A stretch of 64,000 bases of DNA from Microcoleus vaginatus HSN003 (GCF_022701255.1 NZ_CP031705.1:1178001-1242000); one strand, 5' to 3'; numbered from the stretch's first letter, positions 29,533 to 38,923 are shown. Numbers and translations are program-made. The notes: a model not told the origin generated them from the sequence alone.

Positions 29533-30534
29533 TTACCTTCCCCATTGAAAAATCGCCGCCCCCCAAGTCAAACCTGCACCGAAACCGGCCGCCGCAATAG
29601 TATCGCCCGGTTTAACTTTACCCAGACGCACGGCTTCGTCTAAGGCAAGGGGAATTGAAGCCGCTGAGGTATTGCCGTAATTTGCCAAATTGCTGATTAC
29701 TTTTTCGGGAGGAATCTTTAGCCTTTGGGCCACTGCATCGAGAATCCGCTGATTAGCTTGGTGCAAAAGCAGCCAGTCAATTTCGGCGGGGTTGATATTG
29801 GCCCGAAACATAGCTTTTTCTATGACTTCCGGCACTTTTTTCACGGCAAAGCGATAGATTTCTTGACCATTCATTGTGATGGGATGAAATCCACCCACTG
29901 CGACGCTGACGCCCTCAATTAATTCTTTTGACTCGGCTTTGTAAGCCAAATTGAGAGACGAATTTTGCGTGCCGTCGCTGCGAATTTCAAATCCCAAAAA
30001 GCGATCGACTTCTGAAGCTTGTAATACCACCGCACCTGCACCGTCTCCAAATAGAATGCAAGTACCCCGATCCGACCAATTCACCCAGCGAGATAAAATA
30101 TCTGCTCCGATCAGCAAGACATTTTGATAAACCCCTGTCCGAATGAACTGTGAGGCTGTAACTAAACCAAAAACAAAGCCGGAACAAGCTGCTGTCAAAT
30201 CAAAAGCCACAGCTTTTGTTGCGCCCAATTGATACTGAATTTTACTGGCAGTGCCAAACAAATCGTCAGGACTGGAAGTCGCCAAAATAATTAAATCGAT
30301 ATCTGTCGGCGAAATTTCTGCCATTGCGATCGCCTGAAGCGCTGCTTCCGAGGCTAAATCGCACAAAGAAGTGCGATCGTCCGCCAGCCTGCGGGAACGA
30401 ATGCCCGTCCGCGCCCCAATCCACTCGTCAGAAGTTTCTACTATCTGACTCAAACCGTTATTATCCAGCGAAACCTGCGGTGTACAAGAACCGCTACCCG
30501 TGACGGCAATGCCGAACCCTGATTGCTGCAACAT
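29533..30534 (-). CDS. fabH: beta-ketoacyl-ACP synthase III
   Basis: FabH condenses acetyl-CoA with malonyl-ACP to start fatty-acid synthesis. The catalytic triad is visible: Cys in TAACSGFVFGL near residue 117, His in LLHQANQRI near 260 and Asn in ANYGNTSAAS near 290. The N-terminal GSGSCTPQ and the DEWIGARTGIRSR region that binds CoA are typical. Length (333 residues) is normal. plsX lies 163 bases upstream on the same strand. Confidence 0.97.
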   Translation of the reverse strand: MLQQSGFGIAVTGSGSCTPQVSLDNNGLSQIVETSDEWIGARTGIRSRRLADDRTSLCDLASEAALQAIAMAEISPTDIDLIILATSSPDDLFGTASKIQYQLGATKAVAFDLTAACSGFVFGLVTASQFIRTGVYQNVLLIGADILSRWVNWSDRGTCILFGDGAGAVVLQASEVDRFLGFEIRSDGTQNSSLNLAYKAESKELIEGVSVAVGGFHPITMNGQEIYRFAVKKVPEVIEKAMFRANINPAEIDWLLLHQANQRILDAVAQRLKIPPEKVISNLANYGNTSAASIPLALDEAVRLGKVKPGDTIAAAGFGAGLTWGAAIFQWGR

Positions 30535-30697
30535 TCCTCTCCATTTATGAGCGATCGATCGAGGAATTAAAAATTAAAAACTACCAATTAAAATTATTTT
30601 TTAAACTGCTGCAATTACTTTTTTTTAAGCAAAACAGTGGGTTTAAGCTGACATTTTTAATTTTACATTTTTAATTTTCAATTCCTACTTACTGCCT

Positions 30698-31747
30698 CTA
30701 ATTCACAGCTTCTTGTTCCATAGCGCTTTGGTGATTGGACGATCGAATTCGCTCCAGCACTTGGTTGTCAATAGCCTCCTTCGCCAAACGAATGGCATTA
30801 AAAATCGAGCCAGCTTGAGACGAACCGTGGCTGATAATGCAAACTCCAGCAACGCCCAATAGCAAACCGCCGCCGTGTTCAACGTGGTCTACCCGCTGCT
30901 TAAATCCTTGCAAGCTTTTTTGCAGCAGAGGATCGTTAATTTGATGTTGGAGTCCTTTGACTAATTCTTCCTTCAGCACTTGCACGACGACTTCGCCCAC
31001 CGCTTCGGCAAACTTCAACAACACGTTGCCGACAAACCCGTCGCAGACAATCACGTCGAATTTCCCCGACAGCACGTCGCGGCCTTCGGCATTGCCCACA
31101 AAAGGAATGTTCGGATTGTCCACCAATAACTGGTGAGTCCGCACTGCCGCGTCGTTGCCTTTTGAAGGTTCTTCGCCAATGTTGAGCAGGCCGATTTTAG
31201 GTTCGGCGACGCCCAGCACGCACTGGCTGTAAATAGTTCCCATAAGAGCGAACTGCTCCAAAAATTTGGGGCGGCAGTCCACATTAGCGCCGACATCGAG
31301 AATGAGTACAGAGGTGCCCGCTACCATTGTCGGCAAAACCGCACCGATCGCAGGGCGATCGATTCCGGGGAGCCGCCCCAACCTCAGCAGGGCAGCCGCC
31401 ATTGCCGCGCCGGAGTGACCGGCGGACACCACAGCATCAGCTTGCTGCTGCTTTACCAAGTTCATCGCTACGTTAATCGAAGCGTTGGGCTTGCGTTTGA
31501 GGGCACTCAAAGGTTCTTCGTGCATTTCCACCGCTCCTTCAGAAGGAACGATTTCTAGCTGACCTGTAGAGACGCGGCCGATCGCGTCTTGTTGCCGGAG
31601 CGAGTCTTCTATTTGCTGCGGGTCGCCCACGAGCAAAATCTCTACGCCTAATTCTTCTTGTGCCTTAAGCGCTCCAGCTACAACTTCGGCGGGGGCATGA
31701 TCCCCACCCATAGCGTCTATCGCAATTCTTGCGCGTGTCGATCCCAT
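30698..31747 (-). CDS. plsX: phosphate acyltransferase PlsX
   Basis: PlsX converts acyl-ACP to acyl-phosphate for the first acylation of glycerol 3-phosphate. Family hallmarks are RIAIDAMGGDHAP at the start, VSAGHSGAAMAAAL, ILDVGANVDCRP, LLNIGEEPSKGN, FDVIVCDGFVGNVLLK and LLLGVAGVCIISHG. The start is set at ATG 31747, which gives about 349 residues beginning MGSTRARIAIDAMGG; the longer frame to 31807 adds a tail not seen in the family. It heads the leftward plsX-fabH-fabD group. Confidence 0.96.
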   Translation of the reverse strand: MGSTRARIAIDAMGGDHAPAEVVAGALKAQEELGVEILLVGDPQQIEDSLRQQDAIGRVSTGQLEIVPSEGAVEMHEEPLSALKRKPNASINVAMNLVKQQQADAVVSAGHSGAAMAAALLRLGRLPGIDRPAIGAVLPTMVAGTSVLILDVGANVDCRPKFLEQFALMGTIYSQCVLGVAEPKIGLLNIGEEPSKGNDAAVRTHQLLVDNPNIPFVGNAEGRDVLSGKFDVIVCDGFVGNVLLKFAEAVGEVVVQVLKEELVKGLQHQINDPLLQKSLQGFKQRVDHVEHGGGLLLGVAGVCIISHGSSQAGSIFNAIRLAKEAIDNQVLERIRSSNHQSAMEQEAVN

Positions 31748-32098
31748 TGACCAATGTTTGAGAAACACTAAAAATTCTACCAGGAAGTCAGGAGCTTGAA
31801 TCCACAAGTCTGAATAAAGAACTAAAATCCCCTCGCCCTAGTGATCGGACAATTCTCATTTCCGACTACTCTGATAGAACTTGTTTTGTCACTACTTTAC
31901 TATTTTTGACGGCATATTGAAAAAATCAATGAAATAGTTTACATGACCGCAAGGACTTTAGTCCGGGAACCCCGGATTCATCCGTGGAGCGAGAAAAAAG
32001 CTCCGCATCCTGATCACAAGCCCCCGGATTTATCAGTGGGAGCGCTTTCTTCAATTTAAAATCTAAAATCTCAAATCGATTGACTTTAGGAGTAAAAA
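31748..32098. other. divergent intergenic region between plsX and dacB
   Basis: A degenerate direct repeat with the pattern CCCGGATTyATCmGTGG occurs near 31970 and 32024. TAGGAG near 32086-32091 is the ribosome site of dacB. No gene is seen. Confidence 0.45.
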
Positions 32099-33433
32099 AT
32101 GCTGGATTTATTTAGCTCAGGAATCATATCTCTGTGGCTGGACATGGCTGGGGTAGGCAGTGCCGCGCCTAATGCTGCGTCAGTGCTGGCGTGGCGGGGA
32201 GGGATACCCGGGCTAGCGGTGGCAGAAGATTTGGCTTTTGGGGGAATAAATGTGGCAAATCCCGACTTGCCCACAGAAGCGACGGTGCGGGAATATTTAA
32301 AAGATTTGAAGGACAAGAACCTGATTGAGGGAAATCAGGGAATTTGGGTGCAGGCGGGAATGGTGCCACTGGTAAGTCAGCAGGGCAAGACGCTGATGCC
32401 TGGGGCTTCGCTGACTAAGATTGCGACTTCTCTGGCGTCGCTGGAAACTTGGGGCGCGGATTATCAGTTTGAAACGCGGTTCCGGGGAACGGGGCCGATT
32501 AGGAATGGGGTGTTGCAGGGAGATTTGGTGGTCAGTGGCGGGGGCGATCCGCTGTTTGTGTGGGAGGAGGCGATCGCCGTCGGTAATGCTCTCAATCAAA
32601 TGGGGATCGATCGTGTGGCGGGCAATTTGGTGGTCACTGGCAATTTTCGCATGAATTACGAGTCCGATCCTTGGGTTGCGGGGGAGATACTGCGGCAAGC
32701 CCTTGAAGGCCGCAGTTGGCCTCCAGACGTGGTGGCAATGTATTCTAAGATGGCTCCGGGAACTAAAAAGCCGCAAGTAACGGTGGCCGGCAGCGTCATT
32801 GCTGAGAAATTTGTGACTTCGGGGCATTTGCTGCTGAAGCGCCGATCGCTTCCTTTAGCGGAAATTCTCAAGCAGATGAACGTCCACAGCGATAATGAAA
32901 TAGCTCAGATGCTGGCCGACGATTTGGGCGGGGCAAAAATAGTGCAGCAGCAAGCGACTTGGGCTGCGGGGGTGCCGCAGGAGGAAGTTCAATTAGTTAA
33001 CGGTTCGGGATTGGGAGTGGAAAATCAGATGTCTCCGAGGGCGGCTTGTGGGATGATGCAGGCGATCGCCCGCAACCTTCAGACGACTGGGCTGACAGTT
33101 GCTGACTTGTTTCCGGTGTCCGGGCGCGATCGAGGAACTTTGGAAAACCGACACATTCCGCGATCGGCTGTGGTGAAAACTGGTACTTTGGACAGCGTGA
33201 TTGCTTTGGCTGGAGCCATCCCCACGCGCGATCGGGGTTTAGTTTGGTTTGCAATTATTAATCGCGGTACTGATTGGGACGCTTTGAGGGCGCAGCAGGA
33301 TATATTTTTGCAAAAATTGGTGCAGCAGTGGGGAAGTGCATCGATTTTGCCACTAGCAATTACACCGCACATTGACGGCGCCAGACCTGCCTTGGGGGCC
33401 GCAAATCGTAGTGATATTTTGGTGGGAGGTTAA
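32099..33433 (+). CDS. dacB: D-alanyl-D-alanine carboxypeptidase (PBP4 / peptidase S13 family)
   Basis: This periplasmic enzyme trims peptidoglycan stem peptides. The three active-site motifs are present: SxxK in PGASLTKIATSLASLE (about residue 105), SxN in HSDNEIAQMLADDLG (about 263) and KTG in AVVKTGTLDSV (about 360). The protein (444 residues) lacks an obvious long signal peptide but has a hydrophobic N-terminus. ATG 32099 follows TAGGAG with good spacing. rpsP begins 81 bases downstream. Confidence 0.93.
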   Translation: MLDLFSSGIISLWLDMAGVGSAAPNAASVLAWRGGIPGLAVAEDLAFGGINVANPDLPTEATVREYLKDLKDKNLIEGNQGIWVQAGMVPLVSQQGKTLMPGASLTKIATSLASLETWGADYQFETRFRGTGPIRNGVLQGDLVVSGGGDPLFVWEEAIAVGNALNQMGIDRVAGNLVVTGNFRMNYESDPWVAGEILRQALEGRSWPPDVVAMYSKMAPGTKKPQVTVAGSVIAEKFVTSGHLLLKRRSLPLAEILKQMNVHSDNEIAQMLADDLGGAKIVQQQATWAAGVPQEEVQLVNGSGLGVENQMSPRAACGMMQAIARNLQTTGLTVADLFPVSGRDRGTLENRHIPRSAVVKTGTLDSVIALAGAIPTRDRGLVWFAIINRGTDWDALRAQQDIFLQKLVQQWGSASILPLAITPHIDGARPALGAANRSDILVGG

Positions 33434-33514
33434 GAAATAGGGGTTGAGTTGGAGTTCGGGGAAGGAGCGCTGACAAAATAGCTTAGAATTGGAACAAGAC
33501 TATTGTGCAAGAAG

Positions 33515-33799
33515 ATGATCAAACTGCGATTGAAGAGATACGGGAAAAAACGCGAGACAAGCTACCGGATTGTAGCGATGAACAGTTCTACTCGCCGCGA
33601 CGGCCGTCCCCTAGAAGAGCTCGGCTATTACAACCCCAGAAATAATGAAACCAGGCTGGATGTTCCAGCGATTGTCAAGCGCCTACAAGAAGGCGCTCAG
33701 CCAACTGACACCGTGCGTGACATCCTGAGAAAAGCCCATGTATTTGAACAAGTCGGAGCCGGAGCCAACGTTGAATCCAGCACAGCAGCAGTCAGCTAG
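33515..33799 (+). CDS. rpsP: 30S ribosomal protein S16
   Basis: The conserved N-terminus [20 protein letters not shown] and the [18 protein letters not shown] and [10 protein letters not shown] segments identify S16. Start is ATG 33515, giving 94 residues; the in-frame TTG at 33503 would add four residues. The 3' end overlaps the next gene (KH protein) by up to 62 bases, in keeping with the common rpsP-khpA (ylqC) pairing and translational coupling. Confidence 0.97.
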   Translation: MIKLRLKRYGKKRETSYRIVAMNSSTRRDGRPLEELGYYNPRNNETRLDVPAIVKRLQEGAQPTDTVRDILRKAHVFEQVGAGANVESSTAAVS

Positions 33800-34298
33800 T
33801 CCCAACTACGCTGGACTGGTTAAATTTTTAATTGGGCCGTTTTTAGAGACCCCCGGATCTTTGCGGGTTGATTGCGAACTGCACCCGCGCCAATCGCGGG
33901 TCTGGGTTCGTCTCGCTTTTGAAGATCCGGACAAAGGGCGGGTTTACGGTAGGGGCGGACGCAATATTCAGGCCATTAGAACTACCCTTGAAGCGGTGGC
34001 CCAGACGGCGGGTCAGTCACTCTACTTAGATATATACGATGCCGAAGCGGGCGATCGTGGATCTGGCCCGCCCAGGGGCGATCGCCCGGATCGCGACCGC
34101 CCAGATCGCGACCGCCCGGATCGCGACCGCCCGGATCGCGACCGCCCAGATCGTGGCTCGCGGGAGCCGCGAGGCGACTTCCGACCCCGGACGCCACCTC
34201 CGTCGCCGAGTCCCTTAGCTAGCAGAACTCCGAGAGAACAACCTCGCCGTACTAACACACCTACGTTTAGAACGAGCCGAAATACTCCCGGTTATTAA
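33738..34298 (+). CDS. khpA: KH-domain RNA-binding protein (KhpA/YlqC type) with Arg-Asp repeat tail
   Basis: Residues about 22-105 form a KH domain: [21 protein letters not shown], then [21 protein letters not shown], where GRGG is the KH GxxG loop. The C-terminal ~80 residues are low complexity: the five-residue unit DRPDR is repeated about five times, coded by a 15-base tandem repeat at about 34078-34155, then a Pro/Arg-rich end. KhpA normally ends soon after the KH domain; cyanobacterial forms often carry such charged tails, which may bind RNA. ATG 33738 lies within rpsP; a TTG at 33771 is an alternative. Confidence 0.88.
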   Translation: MYLNKSEPEPTLNPAQQQSASPNYAGLVKFLIGPFLETPGSLRVDCELHPRQSRVWVRLAFEDPDKGRVYGRGGRNIQAIRTTLEAVAQTAGQSLYLDIYDAEAGDRGSGPPRGDRPDRDRPDRDRPDRDRPDRDRPDRGSREPRGDFRPRTPPPSPSPLASRTPREQPRRTNTPTFRTSRNTPGY

Positions 34299-34494
34299 CT
34301 AACTGCATAGCCCAGAAAGAATTTTAGATTTTAGATTGCTTGTTGTAGACTGTATGTTACAAGCCCCGTTTGGTTTAAAATTGCCGATTTTGCGATCGGA
34401 AACAAATGTAAAATTTTAAATTTCAAACGTCAGCGGCATCAGGTTAATCTAAAATCTAAAATTTCCAATCTAACATCTAAAATTGCCTGACTTA

Positions 34495-34612
34495 ATAGAA
34501 GGGAGATTTGATTGGTGCCTCAAGCACCAAACTCATTTGGGAGCTAAATCTAAAAGACGCCTTAGATACTAGGTTAAGCCTAGTAACGGGCGTCTTTTAG
34601 TTCCCACATAGT
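34495..34612 (+). promoter_or_regulatory. structured leader/attenuator candidate upstream of phoH
   Basis: Three nested or adjacent hairpins are seen: TTGGTGC/GCACCAA near 34514-34532, a perfect 12-base stem CTAAAAGACGCC/GGCGTCTTTTAG spanning about 34550-34600, and inside it ACTAGG/CCTAGT. The segment TTGGGAGCTAAA before the long stem can also pair with TTTAGTTCCCA after it, so two mutually exclusive folds exist. It lies between the KH gene and phoH; it may be a terminator or leader. No U tract follows, which argues against simple intrinsic termination. Confidence 0.5.
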
Positions 34613-34672
34613 GACTGGTTTAACGTTTATTTGTTAAGTTTTAATTGCTTATTTGGAGGAGCTTATGTGGGC

Positions 34673-35626
34673 ATGAATGAAAAACTAACAATAGAGTTAC
34701 CGAGCACTCAAAGCGCAATGTCGCTGGCCGGTAATCAAGAAGAAAACCTGAAAATAATCTCTAAGCAAACCGGTGCTACCCTGGTAATGCGAGGGCAAGA
34801 ACTGCTGATTTCCGGCACAAAAAGTCAAGTAGAATTGTGTCATAAATTAGTGCGATCGCTCTCCGACTATTGGAAATCCGGCAAAAATATCACCGGAGTT
34901 GAAATCCAGACGGCGCGCCAAGCTTTGGATAGCAACCGCCAAGGCGATTTACAAGACTTACAGCGAGACGTTCTCGCCAGAACCCGCCGCGGCGAAGAAA
35001 TTAGAGCCAAAACCTTCAAGCAGCGGCAATACGTCCAAGCAGTACGCACGCACGACCTGACATTTTGCATTGGCCCCGCTGGTACTGGCAAAACATTTCT
35101 AGCAGCTATTTTCGCCGTGCAAGCGCTGTTAAGCAAGCAGTACGAACGGCTGATTTTAACCAGACCAGCCGTGGAAGCTGGCGAAAAATTAGGGTTTTTG
35201 CCGGGAGATTTGCAGCAAAAAGTCGATCCATATTTGCGCCCGCTTTACGACGCCCTGCAAGAAATGATCGACCCTGAAAAAATGGCCGATTTAATGGAAA
35301 GAGGCTTGATCGAAGTAGCTCCTTTAGCTTATATGCGGGGGCGCACTCTCAGCAATGCTTTCGTAATTTTGGACGAAGCTCAAAATACGACGCCAGCTCA
35401 GATGAAAATGGTGTTGACTCGTCTGGGCTTTCGATCGCGAATGGTAGTAACGGGCGATATCACTCAAACAGATTTGCCGCCAAACCAACAGTCGGGATTG
35501 TCAGTCGCCCAAAACATTCTACGTAATGTTGAGGGCATTGCTTTCTGTGAATTTTCTCAGGCGGATGTGGTGCGACATCCTTTAGTGCAGCGGATTGTCG
35601 CTGCTTACGAACTGCACGAAACATGA
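34673..35626 (+). CDS. phoH: PhoH family ATPase
   Basis: An N-terminal KH-like/double-stranded-RNA-type region (about 1-85) leads to the PhoH P-loop domain: Walker A GPAGTGKTFLAA near residue 124, VILDEAQNTTPAQMKM near 230 (Walker B and the DEAQN box), VTGDITQTDLP near 258. PhoH proteins are ATP-dependent RNA-related enzymes, often next to ybeY, here next to a KH protein and rpsP. GGAGGA at 34655-34660 is six bases from an in-frame GTG at 34667 and twelve from the ATG at 34673; ATG is used here, GTG is the alternative. An ATG at 34665 opens only a three-codon frame. Confidence 0.94.
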   Translation: MNEKLTIELPSTQSAMSLAGNQEENLKIISKQTGATLVMRGQELLISGTKSQVELCHKLVRSLSDYWKSGKNITGVEIQTARQALDSNRQGDLQDLQRDVLARTRRGEEIRAKTFKQRQYVQAVRTHDLTFCIGPAGTGKTFLAAIFAVQALLSKQYERLILTRPAVEAGEKLGFLPGDLQQKVDPYLRPLYDALQEMIDPEKMADLMERGLIEVAPLAYMRGRTLSNAFVILDEAQNTTPAQMKMVLTRLGFRSRMVVTGDITQTDLPPNQQSGLSVAQNILRNVEGIAFCEFSQADVVRHPLVQRIVAAYELHET

Positions 35627-35780
35627 AGCAAGAGGGAAGAAGGAAGAAGGAAGGCTTTAGTTATCTATGAGAGAAGGAAGAAGGAAAAATTATCTTTTTT
35701 TTATCTAATTCCTTTTCCTACTTCCCAACTCCCCTTTGCTTCTTATAGATTTAATCCCAAATCCCAAATCCAAAATTGAT

Positions 35781-36188
35781 ATGACTGCGAATCTGAAAGA
35801 ATTCTTGGAAGCTTGCGAACAATTGGGAACGCTGCGTTTAATCGTGACTAGCAGCGCGGCTGTGCTGGAAGTGCGCGGTTCAATTCGCAAGCTGTTTTAT
35901 GCGGAGTTGCCGAAGGGAAAGTATGCGAATATGCACGCCGAAATATTTGAGTTTCACCTAAATATGGACAAAATAAAACAGGTGAAGTTTGAAACGGGTG
36001 AGGCGAAAAGAGGCAATTTCACTACTTATGCAATCCGTTTTCTGGACGAACAAAATGAGGCTGCTTTGAGCGCGTTTTTGCAGTGGGGAAAGCCGGGGGA
36101 ATACGAACCCGGACAGGTGGAAAATTGGCATGAGTTGAAGGAAAAATACGGGGAAGTTTGGGAACCCGCACCTGTTGAGGCGCTTTAA
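35781..36188 (+). CDS. ChuX/HutX-like heme-related protein
   Basis: The 135-residue protein corresponds to the conserved cyanobacterial ChuX/HutX-like group: TANLKEFLEACEQLGTLR, LFYAELPKGKYANMHAE and FLQWGKPGEYEPGQVE. ChuX-type proteins bind heme and may act in heme traffic; the role in cyanobacteria is inferred from family only. ATG 35781 gives the expected N-terminus; the open frame extends 15 codons upstream through repeat-derived sequence. Confidence 0.75.
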   Translation: MTANLKEFLEACEQLGTLRLIVTSSAAVLEVRGSIRKLFYAELPKGKYANMHAEIFEFHLNMDKIKQVKFETGEAKRGNFTTYAIRFLDEQNEAALSAFLQWGKPGEYEPGQVENWHELKEKYGEVWEPAPVEAL

Positions 36189-36435
36189 AACATAGGTTTT
36201 TCCACCTTTGAATTGCAGATAGGGGGCGGGTAGGATGCCCAACCCCTACTCCCCACAAGTAGAACATTTATTTTCATAAACAGGCATCTTGCCTGTTTAT
36301 GAAAATGGTATAAAATATGATGTTTAACTGATTAGTTGTCTAATTTTTGAATTAATGAACCCCAGAGGGCGCAGAGAACGGCAAGAAGAGAGAAAGAAGA
36401 GAAAGAGAAAGTTAGTTGTTTGAATGTAATTGGGT

Positions 36436-37212
36436 ATGAAGGTAATTTGGGGTTTTTGTCTGGTTTTGGCGGTACTGCTGTGGGGTGGCGTTGCGAGAGC
36501 GGGGGTTTTGGGCGATCGCCTATCAAGTTTTCCCAATTGGGAAAGCAAGCCTCCTATCGCTGTAGCTAAGGGAGATTTGGTATATCCAGACTGGATGGCG
36601 GGGAATTGGAATGTTGCTAGCACTTTGGTAGATTTAGCCGCTCCTTTAGCGCCAAATATTGTCACGCCAGGGTTTGAAAGCAACCGCCAGTATTTGCAGC
36701 AGCCGATATTATTTAAAGTGCGATTTCAACCTGAAAAAAATCTCGGGTTGATTTCTAATTATACATTTAAAAACGCTCAAAAGATTGTAGCCGATCGCAC
36801 TTTTAACGGTTTGAATATTGCCAAGGCTTATTTAGGCGATAGTAGCATAGTTTCAGTGAAAGTCGATCCGACCAATCCCAACCGCCAAATTACTGTTTTG
36901 AAAGGGGAACGCCAATTAATTTCGATTGTTACCAGTCGGGGAACTGAGACGCCGAATCCTCGCGAGTTTGTGTCTACAGAGATTTCTCAGCAGATTTTTC
37001 GGGGAGAGTCTGATATTTATTTAAACGAGGTGGAGACAACAACGGCTTATCGAGTTGTTGGAGGCGGACAAAATGGCGATTCTGCGAGTAAAAGAATTGA
37101 GGCCGATCAGGTAACAGCGATTTATTTGTCGCCGCAAGACCCGGATTATTTTGCTGCTGGGGGGCATCCTGTGGCTTTGTACCGATATCGGTTGGAGTTG
37201 GTGCGGGCATAA
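36436..37212 (+). CDS. DUF6816-like exported protein, probably lumenal
   Basis: A clear signal peptide (VIWGFCLVLAVLLWGGVARA, cleaving near residue 23) precedes about 235 residues including VYPDWMAGNWNVASTLVD and GFESNRQYLQQPI, features of a conserved cyanobacterial and plastid family (DUF6816) of unknown role, found in the thylakoid lumen in plants. Start is ATG 36436. It is followed by a decayed psbA fragment. Confidence 0.72.
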   Translation: MKVIWGFCLVLAVLLWGGVARAGVLGDRLSSFPNWESKPPIAVAKGDLVYPDWMAGNWNVASTLVDLAAPLAPNIVTPGFESNRQYLQQPILFKVRFQPEKNLGLISNYTFKNAQKIVADRTFNGLNIAKAYLGDSSIVSVKVDPTNPNRQITVLKGERQLISIVTSRGTETPNPREFVSTEISQQIFRGESDIYLNEVETTTAYRVVGGGQNGDSASKRIEADQVTAIYLSPQDPDYFAAGGHPVALYRYRLELVRA

Positions 37213-37233
37213 TTAAGCTGTCATCTCGATCGA

Positions 37234-37427
37234 CCTAGCAACTTCAACTTCAACCAATCCATTATCAACTCTCAAGGTCGTGTCATCAATACTTGGCTGA
37301 TGTGATTAACCGCGCTAACTTGCGTATGGAAGTGATGCACGAGCGCAATGCTCACAACTTCCCGCTTGATTGGGCTGCAAGTGAAGTCACCCCAGTAGCA
37401 ATGGTTGCTTCTTCTATCAATGGCTAA
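37234..37427 (+). pseudogene. psbA: psbA (photosystem II D1) 3'-end remnant
   Basis: About 62 codons of the D1 C-terminus can be read: [20 protein letters not shown], then, after loss of one G near 37290, [20 protein letters not shown] and [10 protein letters not shown], ending SSING and TAA at 37425-37427. The start and the membrane domain are gone and the terminal residues are altered (D1 normally ends near APAIxG before processing). It is a non-functional piece left by recombination or by decay of a former psbA copy. Confidence 0.85.
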
Positions 37428-37445
37428 GTTTTAGCTTTTGATTGA

Positions 37446-37479
37446 CAAAAAACCCTCCTAGTAATAGGGGCGCTTTTTG
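37446..37479 (+). terminator. intrinsic terminator after the psbA remnant
   Basis: A six-base stem (CTCCTA against TAGGGG with one wobble, 37455-37460 and 37465-37470) is flanked by an A tract and a T tract. It is probably the original psbA terminator. Confidence 0.55.
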
Positions 37480-37510
37480 TTTACAGTAGAGCATATTATC
37501 TGTGTTAGCC

Positions 37511-38413
37511 CTACCTCCTCACTGGTTGAAATCCCTGCACAAAACTTACCCAGCGTGGTACTTTATCACCTGTAATATCTAGGATGGGAATGTTGAAACT
37601 TCTGACATCAGGGCGACCAATTTCACCAGCCGAAAAAGTCACATTCGTAGGTTCTGATTTACCTAAACCATAGGCACTAGCTATTTGATTAGCAAGTCGG
37701 CAGGTTATTTCAAAACTTCCCATATTAATCCTGCCACCTCCAGCCGCGTAATTCCAAGTAATACCGGGTGTTAAAGTCCCCTCTTGACACATAAAGTGAG
37801 TTACTTCAAACATTTTAGCAATGTGAACATCATATCGCCTTAAGCGTCCTCCATACGCCGATGCTGTGGTATCGCTTTCTGGTACTACAATCGATCCAAA
37901 TCCTTCGTCAAAACCAAGCTTCATCGGCAGCGCTGTGGAACTTGTAAGCGGTTGACTCGCTTGGGGTTGTACGCGAGTCGATGACATCTGTATTGGTTGG
38001 ACAAATTGACTATTAGCGCGAATAAAACAACCTTGCGCCGCACCAGCAGTGTAGGTTTTTCCTACAAAAAGCCAAGGTAAACCCCTGGTATCACGGAAAG
38101 TAACACCAGCATTACCAGGAAAGCTCTCAAAACGCTGTCCCTGTTTTAAAACACCAACTACAGACCAATTAAAAACATCAAATGGAGTGCGGTTGTCAAC
38201 ACGCATAAATTCTTCAAAAGAAGAATTCATGCGACAATTTAACCCCTTTGGGTCTGAGTCTACTACTTCCCAATAAGTATGAGAAGTTCTTCCTATATAA
38301 TCCCCTTGATTATTAGGACTTGGTAGAGGTGCAGTAGAACCCAGTTTAGCTGTTCCTAATACCAGCAGAGTTGCAAGAGTAATGGTTTTTAATTCTTTTA
38401 ACATGGGTATCAC
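37511..38413 (-). CDS. exported protein of unknown function
   Basis: I do not recognise a family. The 300-residue protein has a signal peptide (KTITLATLLVLGTAKLGSTA, about 8-27). After it come two halves: about 30-135, with a conserved cysteine (NCRMNSSFEEFMRV) and a motif suggestive of an SH3-like or beta fold (GVLKQGQRFESFPGNAGV), and about 165-300, with two further cysteines (HFMCQEGTLTPG, ITCRLANQIASAYG). A glutamine- and serine-rich linker joins them. The second cysteines could form a disulfide in the periplasm. It is isolated and leftward. Confidence 0.72.
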   Translation of the reverse strand: MIPMLKELKTITLATLLVLGTAKLGSTAPLPSPNNQGDYIGRTSHTYWEVVDSDPKGLNCRMNSSFEEFMRVDNRTPFDVFNWSVVGVLKQGQRFESFPGNAGVTFRDTRGLPWLFVGKTYTAGAAQGCFIRANSQFVQPIQMSSTRVQPQASQPLTSSTALPMKLGFDEGFGSIVVPESDTTASAYGGRLRRYDVHIAKMFEVTHFMCQEGTLTPGITWNYAAGGGRINMGSFEITCRLANQIASAYGLGKSEPTNVTFSAGEIGRPDVRSFNIPILDITGDKVPRWVSFVQGFQPVRR

Positions 38414-38480
38414 GTTTTAAACACTACATTTATTGGCAATCAAAGTGCGATCGCACGTCTTCAACAATTTCGACCCCCCC

Positions 38481-38780
38481 TCATGGGATGAAAAGCCGAT
38501 TCACACCCATATAGGCATTAATATTAAGCACAATCTCAATTAGACCTTGAACACAAAGTTCTCGATCTTCGGTGTCTCTGAGCAAAAATCCCAAGTAAAT
38601 TAACAAGTTACAGGCGATCGCACTGTGGACTTCTGAACCACCTGAGATAGCGAGAATCTCTCCGTTACAGTATTCGTGACGTTCTTCAGCAGTTTCCTCG
38701 ATCGCCCGGTATTCATCTGGAGTAAAGCGAGTCTTTGTCGCATCTGGAAGATTTAGCGGGTTAGTTGAAGCAATAACCAC
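38481..38780 (-). pseudogene. truncated Uma2 (DUF820) gene with foreign tail
   Basis: The first ~77 residues match Uma2 proteins: RFTPDEYRAIEETAEERHEY, CNGEILAISGGSEVHSAIA and LIYLGFLLRD. At the point where the family continues into its PDVAVV core the sequence switches to IEIVLNINAYMGVNRLFIP and stops. The catalytic region is missing, so the protein should be inactive. The tail seems to derive from another repeated sequence. Confidence 0.65.
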
Positions 38781-38923
38781 GATCGCACCTCCTAAATAAT
38801 TAGACTTTAAATAATTATGGCTTACAGCTCGATAGTTTTCCTAACCCCCAGGCGTTTTCTTGGATTTCATTCAAATTTCATACAGAGGTCTTCATGCCTT
38901 CGTCCGCTTGTGCTTCACAACCG

